DNA from: Prevotella sp. UBA6447
GTDB lineage: Bacteria > Bacteroidota > Bacteroidia > Bacteroidales > Bacteroidaceae
Direction of reading: 5' to 3'
Assembly: GCA_002437115.1 (NCBI GenBank)
Contig: DJOD01000055.1
Location: forward strand, 62,001 to 126,000
DNA length: 64,000 nucleotides
Below, piece by piece: positions 23,267 through 32,139 of the stretch (its first letter is position 1; each line of letters begins with the position of its first letter). The notes under the pieces were generated by a model that was given only the letters and a program-made list of their open reading frames with translations, ran no database searches and was not told the origin of the DNA. A program made the position numbers and the translations under genes.

Positions 23267-24007
23267 ATGATGAATAACAACTTCGACATTCAGCGATTGT
23301 CCGACCAAGGCATCTGCCTCCTCGCATTCGACGCCGACGACACGCTATGGGACTGCCAAGGCCACTTCGACCAGGTGGAGAAAGACTATTGCCAGGTGCT
23401 CGCTCCTTATGCAGATGAGGCCACAGTGAGCGAGATGCTCTTCCAGACCGAGACGGCCAACATGCCCCTGCTGGGTTATGGCAGCAAGGCATTCACCCTG
23501 TCGCTTGTAGAAAACGCGGTGAAGGTGAGCCGCGGACAGGTCAGCGCGGCCGACGTGCTGCGCATCATAAACCTGGGCAAATCACTGCTGCAACTACCTG
23601 CCACGCCCCTACCTGAAGTGAGGCCGACGCTTGAGACCCTGCACCAGTCAAAACGCTTTGCCATGGTGGTATTCACCAAAGGCGAATTGCTCGACCAAGA
23701 GAGCAAATTGCAACGCTCGGGTCTCGCTTCGCTTTTCGATGACATCGTCGTGGTGAGCGACAAGACAAAAGACGAATACACGAAGTTATGCCAGCGATTT
23801 GGAACGACAATCGACCACCTGCTCATGGTGGGCAATTCGTTTCGATCAGACATCGAGCCAGTATTGCAATTGGGAGGCTCGGCTGTACACATCCCCTTCA
23901 GCAGCATCTGGCGACACGAGCAAACAGAGGAGTACAGCCACCCGCGACTGGTATGCATCACCCACTTTGGGCAGCTTAAGTCATTGGCAGGCAAAGAACC
24001 CGTATAA
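23267..24007 (+). CDS. HAD superfamily hydrolase
   Basis: 246 residues. HAD motif I is LAFDADDTLWD near residues 19-29, with both Asp residues. Motif II is FTKG (about 138), and motif III/IV is K..EYTKLC...LLMVGNSFRSDIEPVLQLG (about 166-208). The helical cap between motifs I and II is of the C1 type seen in phosphoglycolate phosphatase-like enzymes. The substrate is unknown. It could be read through from the MFS gene or use its own promoter box, which leaves virtually no leader. Two adjacent ATGs are possible starts. Confidence 0.88.
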   Translation: MMNNNFDIQRLSDQGICLLAFDADDTLWDCQGHFDQVEKDYCQVLAPYADEATVSEMLFQTETANMPLLGYGSKAFTLSLVENAVKVSRGQVSAADVLRIINLGKSLLQLPATPLPEVRPTLETLHQSKRFAMVVFTKGELLDQESKLQRSGLASLFDDIVVVSDKTKDEYTKLCQRFGTTIDHLLMVGNSFRSDIEPVLQLGGSAVHIPFSSIWRHEQTEEYSHPRLVCITHFGQLKSLAGKEPV

Positions 24008-24060
24008 GACAAGGTATGCACCAGGCCTAACAAGGCTTTACACCCAAGGTCTAAAACATA

Positions 24061-24104
24061 GAGCGCAGATTTTCCTCCCCGAAAAACTTGCGCTCTTTCT
24101 TTTT
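24061..24104 (+). terminator. Terminator after the HAD hydrolase gene
   Basis: GAGCGCA (24061-24067) pairs with TGCGCTC (24089-24095), with partial inner pairing, and is followed by TTTCTTTTT. Confidence 0.75.
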
Positions 24105-24276
24105 GTAAGCACCAACCGACAACAGGCTGATGACAACCTTTGGCCAAACAAGGAAGCCAAGGGGTGTAAAAGGTGGGGAAAAACATCCTTGCTTGCCAAT
24201 AGGCAGCGAAAAAGGAAACGGGTGGACGAAATGACGAAAAGTAAGACACAAAAAGGTGTTTATGAAACTTTTTTGT

Positions 24277-24284
24277 TAACTTTG
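24277..24284 (+). promoter_or_regulatory. -7 box TAACTTTG for the metF operon
   Basis: Exact TAACTTTG with ~30 bases to the metF ATG, so no riboswitch-length leader is available. Confidence 0.6.
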
Positions 24285-24314
24285 TAGTCTGTAACATTCC
24301 AAAAGACCAAGCAC

Positions 24315-25271
24315 ATGAGCGTCATAGACCTACTGAACGACAACACGGCTGCGCACCGTTTCTCCTTCGAGGTGCTGCCACCCCTAAAAGGAAACGGCAC
24401 GGAGGCCTTGTTTCGCAACATCGACAAGCTGAAAGATTTCAATCCGCTCTACATCAACATAACCACCCACCACAGCGAGTTTGTGTATCGCGAGCTGCCC
24501 GACGGGCAGTATGAGCGGCTACGCATACGCCGACGCCCCGGAACCATCGCCATTGCCGCTGCCATCCAGCGACGCTACGGGTTGCCAGTCATCCCCCACG
24601 TCATCTGTAGCGGTGCCACGGCCGAGGACATCGAGTACGAGTTGCTTGACCTGCAGTTCTTGGGCATCAACAATGTGCTGCTGCTCCGAGGCGACAAGGC
24701 CAAGGAAGACCGTATGTTCACGGCTACACCAGGCGGGCACACACACACGACCGACCTCATCCGCCAAGTGAACGAGTTCAACGCAGGACATTTCATAGAC
24801 GGTACTACCATGCGCCATCCAGGCGCACCATTCCACTATGGCGTGGCAGCCTATCCTGAGAAGCACGAGGAGGCGCCCAACCTTGAGATGGACATGAAAC
24901 ACCTAAAGGAAAAGCAAGACCTCGGCGCCGAATATTCCGTCACACAACTGTTTTTTGACAACAACAAATATTTCAACTTCGTGAAGAAAGCGCGAGAGAT
25001 GGGCATCACCATGCCCATTGTACCAGGCATTAAACCGTTTGCTAAGCTGTCGCAAATCACCCAGGTGCCCAAGACTTTCCATTGCGACATGCCACAGGAA
25101 TTGGCCCAAGAGGCTCTGAAATGCAAGACAGACGAAGATGCCAAAGCTCTCGGTGTGGAATGGACTACGGCCCAGTGCAAGGAACTGTACGCCCATGGCG
25201 TGCGCGACATTCACTTCTACACAATCTCGGCCATTGACAGCGTGGTACAGATAACCAAAAAATTGCTTTGA
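24315..25271 (+). CDS. metF: 5,10-methylenetetrahydrofolate reductase
   Basis: 318 residues, the MetF length. The N-terminal HRFSFEVLPPLKG (catalytic Glu), the TTHHS segment, the FAD-binding part NNVLLLRGDKAKED near 118-131 and AAYPEKHEEAPNLEMDM near 176-192 are all typical. It reduces methylene-THF to methyl-THF for methionine synthesis in the cytoplasm. It is first of the four-gene unit metF-holB-ricT-gldH; the next ATG is 4 bases beyond its stop. Confidence 0.97.
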   Translation: MSVIDLLNDNTAAHRFSFEVLPPLKGNGTEALFRNIDKLKDFNPLYINITTHHSEFVYRELPDGQYERLRIRRRPGTIAIAAAIQRRYGLPVIPHVICSGATAEDIEYELLDLQFLGINNVLLLRGDKAKEDRMFTATPGGHTHTTDLIRQVNEFNAGHFIDGTTMRHPGAPFHYGVAAYPEKHEEAPNLEMDMKHLKEKQDLGAEYSVTQLFFDNNKYFNFVKKAREMGITMPIVPGIKPFAKLSQITQVPKTFHCDMPQELAQEALKCKTDEDAKALGVEWTTAQCKELYAHGVRDIHFYTISAIDSVVQITKKLL

Positions 25272-25275
25272 AGCC

Positions 25276-26421
25276 ATGCAGTTCAGCAAGGTCATAGGTC
25301 AACGGGAATCCATCAGCAGGTTGCTCCAGCTTGTCGAGGAGCAGCGCGTGCCACACGCGCTACTGTTCACAGGACCAGCAGGCTGTGGCAAGTTGGCATT
25401 GGCGTTGGCCTTTGCCTCATACCTCCTCGGGGAGCGCCACAACGGCCACTCGCTGCTCAGCAATGAGGCCGCAACGCTCAACGCCGAAGCCATGCTGGCC
25501 AAATGGCAACACCCCGACTTACATTTCTCCTACCCCGTGATACGCCCCAAGGGTACGTCGAGCGACCGCAAAATCACCAGCGACGACTTTGCAAGCGAAT
25601 GGCGCACACTCATCAGCAAGAGTCCTTACTTCACCATGAACCAATGGATGAACGCCATGTCTGCCGAAAACCAGCAGGCTGCAATCTATGAAGCGGAAAG
25701 CGATGCCCTCACACACGACCTCAACATGAAGTCTGCTCTGGGAGGATACAAGGTCAGTCTGATATGGCTGCCCGAAAGGATGAACGCCACTTGCGCCAAC
25801 AAGCTGCTCAAGCTCCTGGAAGAGCCGCCACAGCAAACGATATTCCTGCTGGTGAGCGAGGCTCCAGAATTGCTCCTTGAGACCATACGCAGCCGTGTGC
25901 AACGGTTTGACGTGCATCGTATCAGCACACCAGACATCGAACAAGCCCTCTGCAGCCAACGAGGAATAGACCCCGACTTGGCTCAGCGCGTGGCCCACGC
26001 CGCAGCTGGCAACTGGCTGACGGCAACCGAGGAACTGCGAAGCGACAGTGAGAATAGGCAGTTTTTCGACCTATTTGTGAGTCTGATGCGACAAGCCTAT
26101 ATGCGCGACGTGAGGGGTCTGAAGGCATGGGGGGAAGAAACCGCAGCACTGGGACGCGAGAAACAACGGCGCATGCTGGTCTACTTCCTGTACTTGGTGC
26201 GCGAAAACTTCATGTCGAACTTTAAGCAGCCAGAGCTCAACTACATGACGCAAGAGGAAGAAAAGTTCAGCCACAAATTCGGACGCTTCATCAATGAGCG
26301 CAACGTGGTGGAAATGGCTGAGCTCCTGCAACACACACACCGTGACATAGGACAAAACGCCAACGCGAAGATTCAACTCTTCAACCTGGCTCTCAATATG
26401 ACCATTCTCCTCAGGAGATGA
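25276..26421 (+). CDS. holB: DNA polymerase III delta'-type clamp-loader ATPase (HolB-like)
   Basis: 381 residues. AAA+ clamp-loader features: N-terminal FSKVIGQRESISRLLQLVEE, Walker A GPAGCGKLALALA near residues 35-47, the sensor region LLKLLEEPPQQTIFLLVSEAPELLLETIRSR near 177-207 with the SRVQRF arginine motif, and a helical C-terminal collar domain. It should help load the beta clamp during replication. The zinc-binding cysteine cluster found in many DnaX proteins is not seen, favouring delta'. The downstream gene encodes RicT, the same pairing as in many bacteria. Confidence 0.88.
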   Translation: MQFSKVIGQRESISRLLQLVEEQRVPHALLFTGPAGCGKLALALAFASYLLGERHNGHSLLSNEAATLNAEAMLAKWQHPDLHFSYPVIRPKGTSSDRKITSDDFASEWRTLISKSPYFTMNQWMNAMSAENQQAAIYEAESDALTHDLNMKSALGGYKVSLIWLPERMNATCANKLLKLLEEPPQQTIFLLVSEAPELLLETIRSRVQRFDVHRISTPDIEQALCSQRGIDPDLAQRVAHAAAGNWLTATEELRSDSENRQFFDLFVSLMRQAYMRDVRGLKAWGEETAALGREKQRRMLVYFLYLVRENFMSNFKQPELNYMTQEEEKFSHKFGRFINERNVVEMAELLQHTHRDIGQNANAKIQLFNLALNMTILLRR

Positions 26422-26452
26422 CATTTATTTTTCTTACCTTAAAACACACATC

Positions 26453-27796
26453 ATGAACAACAATACATGTACAGGGTGCGACCGTGGACTTTGCCGTGCT
26501 GGCGTGGGACGACAAGACAAGCAACTCAACACCTACGACTGGCTGGCAGACGTGCCAGGGAACACGGAGTCGACCGACCTCGTGGAGGTGCAATTCAAGA
26601 ACACACGCAAAGGCTATTACCACAACGTGAACAAGCTACGGCTGCAAAAAGGAGACATCGTGGCCGTGGAGGCCAATCCTGGCCACGACATCGGTGTGGT
26701 GACACTGACAGGCAGGCTGGTGAAATTGCAAATCAAGAAAGCTAATCTCAAGTCTGCAGATGACATCAGGCGCATCTACCGCATTGCAAAGCCTGTGGAC
26801 ATGGAGAAATACCAAGAAGCCAAAAGCCGAGAGCATGACACCATGATTGAAAGTCGACAGATTGCCAAAAGGCTCGGTCTACAGATGAAAATTGGCGACG
26901 TGGAATATCAAGGTGACGGCAACAAGGCCATCTTCTATTACATCGCTGATGAGCGCGTCGACTTCCGGCAGCTCATCAAGGACCTGGCGGCCACATTCCA
27001 TGTGCGCATCGAGATGAAGCAAATCGGAGCGCGGCAAGAGGCTGGGCGCATCGGCGGCACAGGGCCTTGCGGCCGGGAACTGTGCTGCGCCACTTGGATG
27101 AAAAACTTCTCAAGCGTGTCAACCAACGCCGCACGTTTCCAGGACATTTCGCTCAACCCACAAAAACTGGCGGGCATGTGCGCCAAGCTGAAATGCTGTC
27201 TCAACTATGAGGTGGACGACTACATGGAGGCCACGCGCAAGCTGCCGCCCAAGGATGCCATCCTGCAAACGCAGGACAGCGATTACCATCTCTTCAAGAC
27301 TGACATTCTCGCCGGTCTGTGCACCTACTCGACAGACAAGAACCTTGCGGCCAACACTGAGACCATCACGGCTGCGCGAGCAAGGGAAATCATCACCATG
27401 AACCAGCAGGGAGAGAAACCTCTCTCACTGCAAGAAGACAACAAGGCGAAGGAGCAGAAGCAGCCTATCGACCTATTGGCTGATGCCGACCTAAGCCGCT
27501 TTGACAAAACAAAACGAAAGAAGAACGGACAGAAAAACCGCAAGGCTAAGGCCGAGAACTGCAAGGCACAACAGGGAAAGCCTAACAAAGAGGGAAAAGC
27601 CACGCCAAGGCCAAAAGAGGCAAAGCGGACAGATGGACAACAGAAACGCCGAATCAATCCCAAACGTCCCAACAAGCCCAACAGAAACAACGTCGCTCAA
27701 GACGAAGCTACGCAAACACAGGGCATACAACAAGCCACCAGACCACAACAGGACAAGAAACAGGCTCCGGCCAATCCCAAAACGGAGAAGCAATGA
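26453..27796 (+). CDS. PSP1 domain protein (RicT/YaaT-like) with long basic C-terminal tail
   Basis: 447 residues. The PSP1 core (about 40-280) includes the conserved cysteine segments GRIGGTGPCGRELCCATWM and MCAKLKCCLNYEVDDY, likely [4Fe-4S] ligands by analogy with Bacillus RicT, plus the N-terminal CTGCDRGLC. In Bacillus, RicT/YaaT belongs to a complex stimulating RNase Y cleavage; the role in Bacteroidetes is not established. The last ~120 residues are low-complexity, Lys/Gln/Asn-rich and probably disordered. The stop overlaps the gldH start by 4 bases. Confidence 0.88.
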   Translation: MNNNTCTGCDRGLCRAGVGRQDKQLNTYDWLADVPGNTESTDLVEVQFKNTRKGYYHNVNKLRLQKGDIVAVEANPGHDIGVVTLTGRLVKLQIKKANLKSADDIRRIYRIAKPVDMEKYQEAKSREHDTMIESRQIAKRLGLQMKIGDVEYQGDGNKAIFYYIADERVDFRQLIKDLAATFHVRIEMKQIGARQEAGRIGGTGPCGRELCCATWMKNFSSVSTNAARFQDISLNPQKLAGMCAKLKCCLNYEVDDYMEATRKLPPKDAILQTQDSDYHLFKTDILAGLCTYSTDKNLAANTETITAARAREIITMNQQGEKPLSLQEDNKAKEQKQPIDLLADADLSRFDKTKRKKNGQKNRKAKAENCKAQQGKPNKEGKATPRPKEAKRTDGQQKRRINPKRPNKPNRNNVAQDEATQTQGIQQATRPQQDKKQAPANPKTEKQ

Positions 27797-28248
27797 GAAC
27801 ACTGACGATGCTGCTCCTGTCAGGATTGCTTTGTGTGGCATGCACTGGCGACAAAGTGTATGACCATTACAATCACACACCTATTGCCGGATGGGAGAAA
27901 ATAGACACGCTGAAATTTGACGTGCCACCTTTGGCCAACACAGGACTGTACGCCACAAGCATGGGACTGCGCATTAACAATGCCTTCCCATTCATCAGTA
28001 TGACGCTTATCGTCGAGCAAACCGTAATTCCATCCAACAAGACAGTTATAGACACCATCAACTGCCCACTGATGGACACAAACGGGAGGGTGAAGGGAAA
28101 GGGCATTGGTTTTTACCAATATCGTTTTCCCGTGTCAGTTATGACACTACAAAAAAACGACTCACTACACATCACCATACGGCATGACATGAAACGTGAA
28201 ATACTGCCTGGCGTGTCGGACGTGGGTATCGAAATGGAAAGGAAATAA
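27793..28248 (+). CDS. gldH: Gliding motility lipoprotein GldH
   Basis: 151 residues. The signal peptide MRTLTMLLLSGLLCVAC ends at the lipidated Cys. The mature protein (VYDHYNHTPIAGWEKIDTLKFDVPP, later YQYRFPVSVMTLQKNDSLHITIRHDM, ending PGVSDVGIEME) matches GldH across its full length. GldH is needed for gliding in Flavobacterium, but it is also conserved in non-gliding Bacteroidales, where its role is unclear. The ATGA overlap with the RicT-like gene couples their translation. Confidence 0.9.
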   Translation: MRTLTMLLLSGLLCVACTGDKVYDHYNHTPIAGWEKIDTLKFDVPPLANTGLYATSMGLRINNAFPFISMTLIVEQTVIPSNKTVIDTINCPLMDTNGRVKGKGIGFYQYRFPVSVMTLQKNDSLHITIRHDMKREILPGVSDVGIEMERK

Positions 28249-28268
28249 TAAGAGCAAAAGGATAAAAC

Positions 28269-28317
28269 GCAAGTTGCTGCATCTCCCGCAATAGGCATTG
28301 GAGATGCGGCAACTTGC
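28269..28317. terminator. Bidirectional terminator between gldH and rodA
   Basis: GCAAGTTGC-TGCATCTCC pairs with GGAGATGC-GGCAACTTGC, an ~18-bp stem with one bulge region. It is flanked by ATTTT on the right and by GTTTTAT on the minus-strand side, serving the two convergent operons. Confidence 0.85.
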
Positions 28318-28320
28318 ATT

Positions 28321-29796
28321 TTAAGAACGCACAAGATTACGCCCCGCATCAATACGTAGGAAAATGAATAGCAAAATGGTGAAGCCCCACAGCGAAGAGC
28401 CACCATAACTGAAGAAAGGCAACGGAATGCCTATCACAGGCGTGAGACCCAAAACCATGCCCACATTGATGAAGACATGAAACAAAAAGACACTTAGCAC
28501 GCAATAACCATACACCCGTCCAAACTTGAAAGGTTGCCTTTCGGATAAATAAATGAGCCGCAAAATCAGTGCAAGGAACAGCAACAACACACCAGCAGAT
28601 CCCAGGAAGCCCTCCTCTTCGCCTACGGTGCAGAAGATAAAGTCAGTATCCTGTTCTGGGACGAAACGCAACTTGGTCTGCGTGCCATTGAGAAATCCCT
28701 TGCCACGAAGGCCACCTGACCCAATGGCTATCTCGCTCTGGTGAACGTTGTAACCAGCGCCCGCCAAGTCTTCATCAAGCCCAAGAAGCACATTGACGCG
28801 CACCCTTTGGTGTGGCTCCATGATGTCGTTGAGCACATAATCTGCACTATAAAAGAAAGCAATGGATCCGACGGAAAACAATCCGATAAGCAGGTAATGG
28901 ATAATCTGTGTGGACAATCCTTCGTATACAAGGTAGCCTATGAGCCCCGCACAGATAAGCAATTGCACCCATACCACGTCAAACGGAATGACATACAGCG
29001 AAAACAGAAGAGCCACAAGCGTCAACGCGATGGAGATAAGCCCTAATCGTATGGCTCGTTCCTTTTCCTTGCAATATACATAGACCATGGCTGAAGTGAA
29101 AACCTGGACAAGGAGAAGCACCACGAATTTGCCCACCGAAGTAGGTGTCTGCATCAAAAACACTTGCTCATACTTGATGCCAACAACGAAATAGACAACC
29201 ATGGCCACGCCTGTGAAAAGTATACTGCCAGGCATACCCTCACGATAAAACATCAGGAAGAACGAAAGGTAGACCAAAGCCGATCCCGTCTCGCGCTGGC
29301 CGACAATGAAAAGCATAGGCATCACGACAACTGCTACCGCCGCCGCAAAATGCTTGGGCTTATGGATGTCAAAACCATAGGTGCTCATGAGTTTGGCCAC
29401 CGCGAGGGCTGTTGCGAATTTAGCGAACTCAGCAGGTTGCAACCTCAGCGGCCCCAACACCAGCCATGACCTCGACCCCTTAATTTCATGGGGATTGAAG
29501 ATGGTCACAAAAAGCAACAAGAGAAACATCGCATAAATCACATAGGCAAATGTGTCGTAGAAACGGTCATCAAGCATAAGAAGCACAAAGCCCAAAACGA
29601 GCGATGTGCCAATCCACACTATTTGCATACCTGAGCGCGTGTCAAGACTAAAAATATCGGTCTCGCCATATGTGTAGCTTGCACCGCAAACGCTTACCCA
29701 GCCGAATGCGAGCAAAGCCAAGTAGATGCCTATCGTCCACCAGTCAAGACTGCGGAGCACACTTGGCTGGCGCTTGTCATCGTTCACTGTTTCCAT
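28321..29796 (-). CDS. rodA: Rod shape-determining peptidoglycan glycosyltransferase RodA
   Basis: 491 residues from METVNDDKRQPSVLRSLDWW, with about 10 membrane helices. SEDS motifs are present: GSRSWLVLGPLRLQPAEFAK near 105-124, the GQRETGSALV segment with the catalytic-type Asp/Glu loop region, and the C-terminal VGMVLGLTPVIGIPLPFFSYGGSSLWG. RodA polymerises glycan strands for elongation with PBP2. The start overlaps the end of mrdA by 20 bases. It is the last gene of the cell-shape operon. Confidence 0.95.
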   Translation of the reverse strand: METVNDDKRQPSVLRSLDWWTIGIYLALLAFGWVSVCGASYTYGETDIFSLDTRSGMQIVWIGTSLVLGFVLLMLDDRFYDTFAYVIYAMFLLLLFVTIFNPHEIKGSRSWLVLGPLRLQPAEFAKFATALAVAKLMSTYGFDIHKPKHFAAAVAVVVMPMLFIVGQRETGSALVYLSFFLMFYREGMPGSILFTGVAMVVYFVVGIKYEQVFLMQTPTSVGKFVVLLLVQVFTSAMVYVYCKEKERAIRLGLISIALTLVALLFSLYVIPFDVVWVQLLICAGLIGYLVYEGLSTQIIHYLLIGLFSVGSIAFFYSADYVLNDIMEPHQRVRVNVLLGLDEDLAGAGYNVHQSEIAIGSGGLRGKGFLNGTQTKLRFVPEQDTDFIFCTVGEEEGFLGSAGVLLLFLALILRLIYLSERQPFKFGRVYGYCVLSVFLFHVFINVGMVLGLTPVIGIPLPFFSYGGSSLWGFTILLFIFLRIDAGRNLVRS

Positions 29797-31627
29797 AACC
29801 AATCCTGCGTTTCTGCATTTCTGCGGCCAGGTTCTCACCAGCCTTACTCAACTTGCCCATAATATACTGCTCCATGATAACCTTTCCCATGGGAACACCA
29901 AAATCGGCACCCCAACCACCGTTCTCCACATATACAGCAACAGCTATCTTGGGGTTGTCCATGGGGGCAAAACCCATGAAGACCGAGTGGTCGTGCCCCC
30001 TGTTCTGCGCCGTTCCTGTCTTGCCACAAGCCGCAAAAGGCAAAGAGTTAAGTATCCGGCAAGTTCCTCCCATCGCCGAGGAACGCATGCCTGCCACTAT
30101 TATATCGTATGCACGACGATTGGCTCGGGTATAATGGCGGCGCGTGTAAAGGGTATCAAGGGGCTCTCCTTGGATTTCTCTTACAACATGGGGCACATAA
30201 AAATAACCTCGATTGGCAATCGTCGCGCCCAAGTTGGCTATCTGAAGCGGCGTGAGGTTCACTTCCCCTTGGCCGATGCTAATACTAATAACGGTCAGAC
30301 CATTCCAAGAACCATGGTAAGCCTTGTCGTAAAAACTAGCATTAGGAATGAGACCACGCTTCTCACCAGGCAAGTCAATGCCAAGACGATAGCCGAAGCC
30401 CATGCTTACCATGTAGTCGCGCCAAGTGTTCATGGCAACTTGCACGCTGGGATATTTACGTCTGTTAGACAGCATATAATAGAGTCCCCAACAGAAAAAG
30501 CCATTGCATGAGGTGCTAATGGCCGGAATGATAGACAAAGGAGACGGATGACTGTGGCACCCGACATGAAGACCTTTATAAGAGAAGCCGCGATGGCAGG
30601 GAAACATGGTATGGCTGTTGATGATGCCTTCAGACAAAAATGTGAGCCCTTGCGTGGTCTTAAAGGTAGAACCAGGGGGATACTGCCCCATGATGGCACG
30701 GTTGAGAAGAGGCTTCCAAACATCGCGTGACAGATAGGAATGGTATTTGCTACGGTTATGCCCCTCAAGCAAGCGCGGATCGTAAGAAGGTGAAGATGCC
30801 ATGCATAATACCTGACCTGTCTGTGGGTCAATGGCCACGATAGCACCTATCTTACCCTCAAGCATACGTTCCGCAGTGGCTTGCAGGTTGATGTCAATAC
30901 CTAAAGTCAAGTCACGACCAGCTCTTGGGCGACGGTCAAAACGACCGTGCTGGTACTGTCCCTGTATGCGTCCATGGGCATCGCGCAAGAGAATCTGAAC
31001 ACCCTTCTCGCCACGAAGTTGCTTCTCATAGCTCCGCTCCACACCAAGCTTACCTATGTAGTCGCCTGCCTGATAATAGTCGTCATCCTCAATATCAGCT
31101 GGTGAGACCTCGCCCACATCGCCCAGGACATGGGCGGCATAAGGGTACTCATATTGCCGCACGGTGCGTTTCTGCACATAGAAACCAGGGAATCTAAACA
31201 TCTTCTCCTGGAAAACACTATAATCCTTGTCATTTATCTGGCTCATGAAGAGCTGTTGTGTAAAACGGGAATAGCCTGGATTTTTGGTGCGATCTTTGAT
31301 GTCGTCCATACGTTTAATAAAATACTCTTTTGTAATACCAAGCGTTTGGCACAAGTCAAGAGTATCAAGACGTCCCTTTGCCTCGTTCATAACTACCATG
31401 ATGTCATAAGCTGGCTGGTTGAAAACCAACAACTTACCATTCCTGTCACGAATAACACCACGGGAAGGGAACTCAACACGTTTAAGAAAAGCGTTGGAGT
31501 CGGCACTCTTTCGGTAATCGTCACTGACAAGTTGAAACATGAAAAGACGAATCATATAAACCACAACAATGAGTATGGCTACACCTCCGATGACATAACG
31601 ACGGTTATCGAGATTGAAATCTTTCAT
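29777..31627 (-). CDS. mrdA: Penicillin-binding protein 2 (MrdA)
   Basis: 616 residues. One N-terminal helix (GGVAILIVVVYMIRLFMFQL) leads to the PBP dimerisation domain. The transpeptidase motifs are intact: PPGSTFKTTQG (SxxK serine, near 309), SCN in STSCNGFF and CGKTGTAQNRG (KTG, near 527). It crosslinks peptidoglycan during lateral growth as the RodA partner. The ATG lies 5 bases after the mreD stop. A beta-lactam target. Confidence 0.96.
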   Translation of the reverse strand: MKDFNLDNRRYVIGGVAILIVVVYMIRLFMFQLVSDDYRKSADSNAFLKRVEFPSRGVIRDRNGKLLVFNQPAYDIMVVMNEAKGRLDTLDLCQTLGITKEYFIKRMDDIKDRTKNPGYSRFTQQLFMSQINDKDYSVFQEKMFRFPGFYVQKRTVRQYEYPYAAHVLGDVGEVSPADIEDDDYYQAGDYIGKLGVERSYEKQLRGEKGVQILLRDAHGRIQGQYQHGRFDRRPRAGRDLTLGIDINLQATAERMLEGKIGAIVAIDPQTGQVLCMASSPSYDPRLLEGHNRSKYHSYLSRDVWKPLLNRAIMGQYPPGSTFKTTQGLTFLSEGIINSHTMFPCHRGFSYKGLHVGCHSHPSPLSIIPAISTSCNGFFCWGLYYMLSNRRKYPSVQVAMNTWRDYMVSMGFGYRLGIDLPGEKRGLIPNASFYDKAYHGSWNGLTVISISIGQGEVNLTPLQIANLGATIANRGYFYVPHVVREIQGEPLDTLYTRRHYTRANRRAYDIIVAGMRSSAMGGTCRILNSLPFAACGKTGTAQNRGHDHSVFMGFAPMDNPKIAVAVYVENGGWGADFGVPMGKVIMEQYIMGKLSKAGENLAAEMQKRRIGYGNSER

Positions 31628-31632
31628 GCAAC

Positions 31633-32133
31633 TTACTTCTTTCTTAACCCATCAACCACGAAAAGCAACAATTCTGACAGCACAAAACTGCCCAAGACAC
31701 TCAACAGCCATTGAAGACCATTGAAGAAGCTAAATGTGTCAAGAGCAAAGAACACCACACAATAAGCGAGCGTCAACAATAAGGAGTAATAAAAAAAAGT
31801 AACAGGCCCCATGGTGCAAATGGCTGGCTGAAAGCTCTCATCATCATCGCGCTGCATGAATAAATCGAGAACATAAGGCTGTAGGAAACCCACAAGAGTC
31901 ATGGACATTGTAGCGACACCAGGCGTATCAGAGAAAACATCGAGGCAAAGACCCAGTAGGAAGCTATACAGCAAAATAGCCCAACGGGGATAGCCCCGCT
32001 GGAAACTAATCACAAAGTAAACATAAAGCAACGGCGTGGCACAGTCGAACAGGTGGATATGATTGAGTACAAGCACTTGCACCAACAACAAGACAAAGAA
32101 AAGCACCAGCCGCTTAAAGAATTCAATGTTCAT
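31633..32133 (-). CDS. mreD: Rod shape-determining protein MreD
   Basis: 166 residues with about five membrane helices (LVLFFVLLLVQVLVLNHIHLF, LLYVYFVISFQRGYPRW, ILLYSFLLGLCLDVFSDTPGV and others). The motif GLCLDVFSDTPGVATMSMTLVGF is the MreD hallmark. It joins MreC, RodA and PBP2 in the elongasome. Its start is 6 bases after the mreC stop and it is followed immediately by mrdA. Confidence 0.9.
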   Translation of the reverse strand: MNIEFFKRLVLFFVLLLVQVLVLNHIHLFDCATPLLYVYFVISFQRGYPRWAILLYSFLLGLCLDVFSDTPGVATMSMTLVGFLQPYVLDLFMQRDDDESFQPAICTMGPVTFFYYSLLLTLAYCVVFFALDTFSFFNGLQWLLSVLGSFVLSELLLFVVDGLRKK

Positions 32134-32139
32134 CCCTAA

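Noticed and set aside
24061..24314. Possible SAM-type riboswitch ahead of metF
   Set aside because: The only promoter box is ~30 bases from the ATG, and the upstream structure is a terminator for the previous gene.
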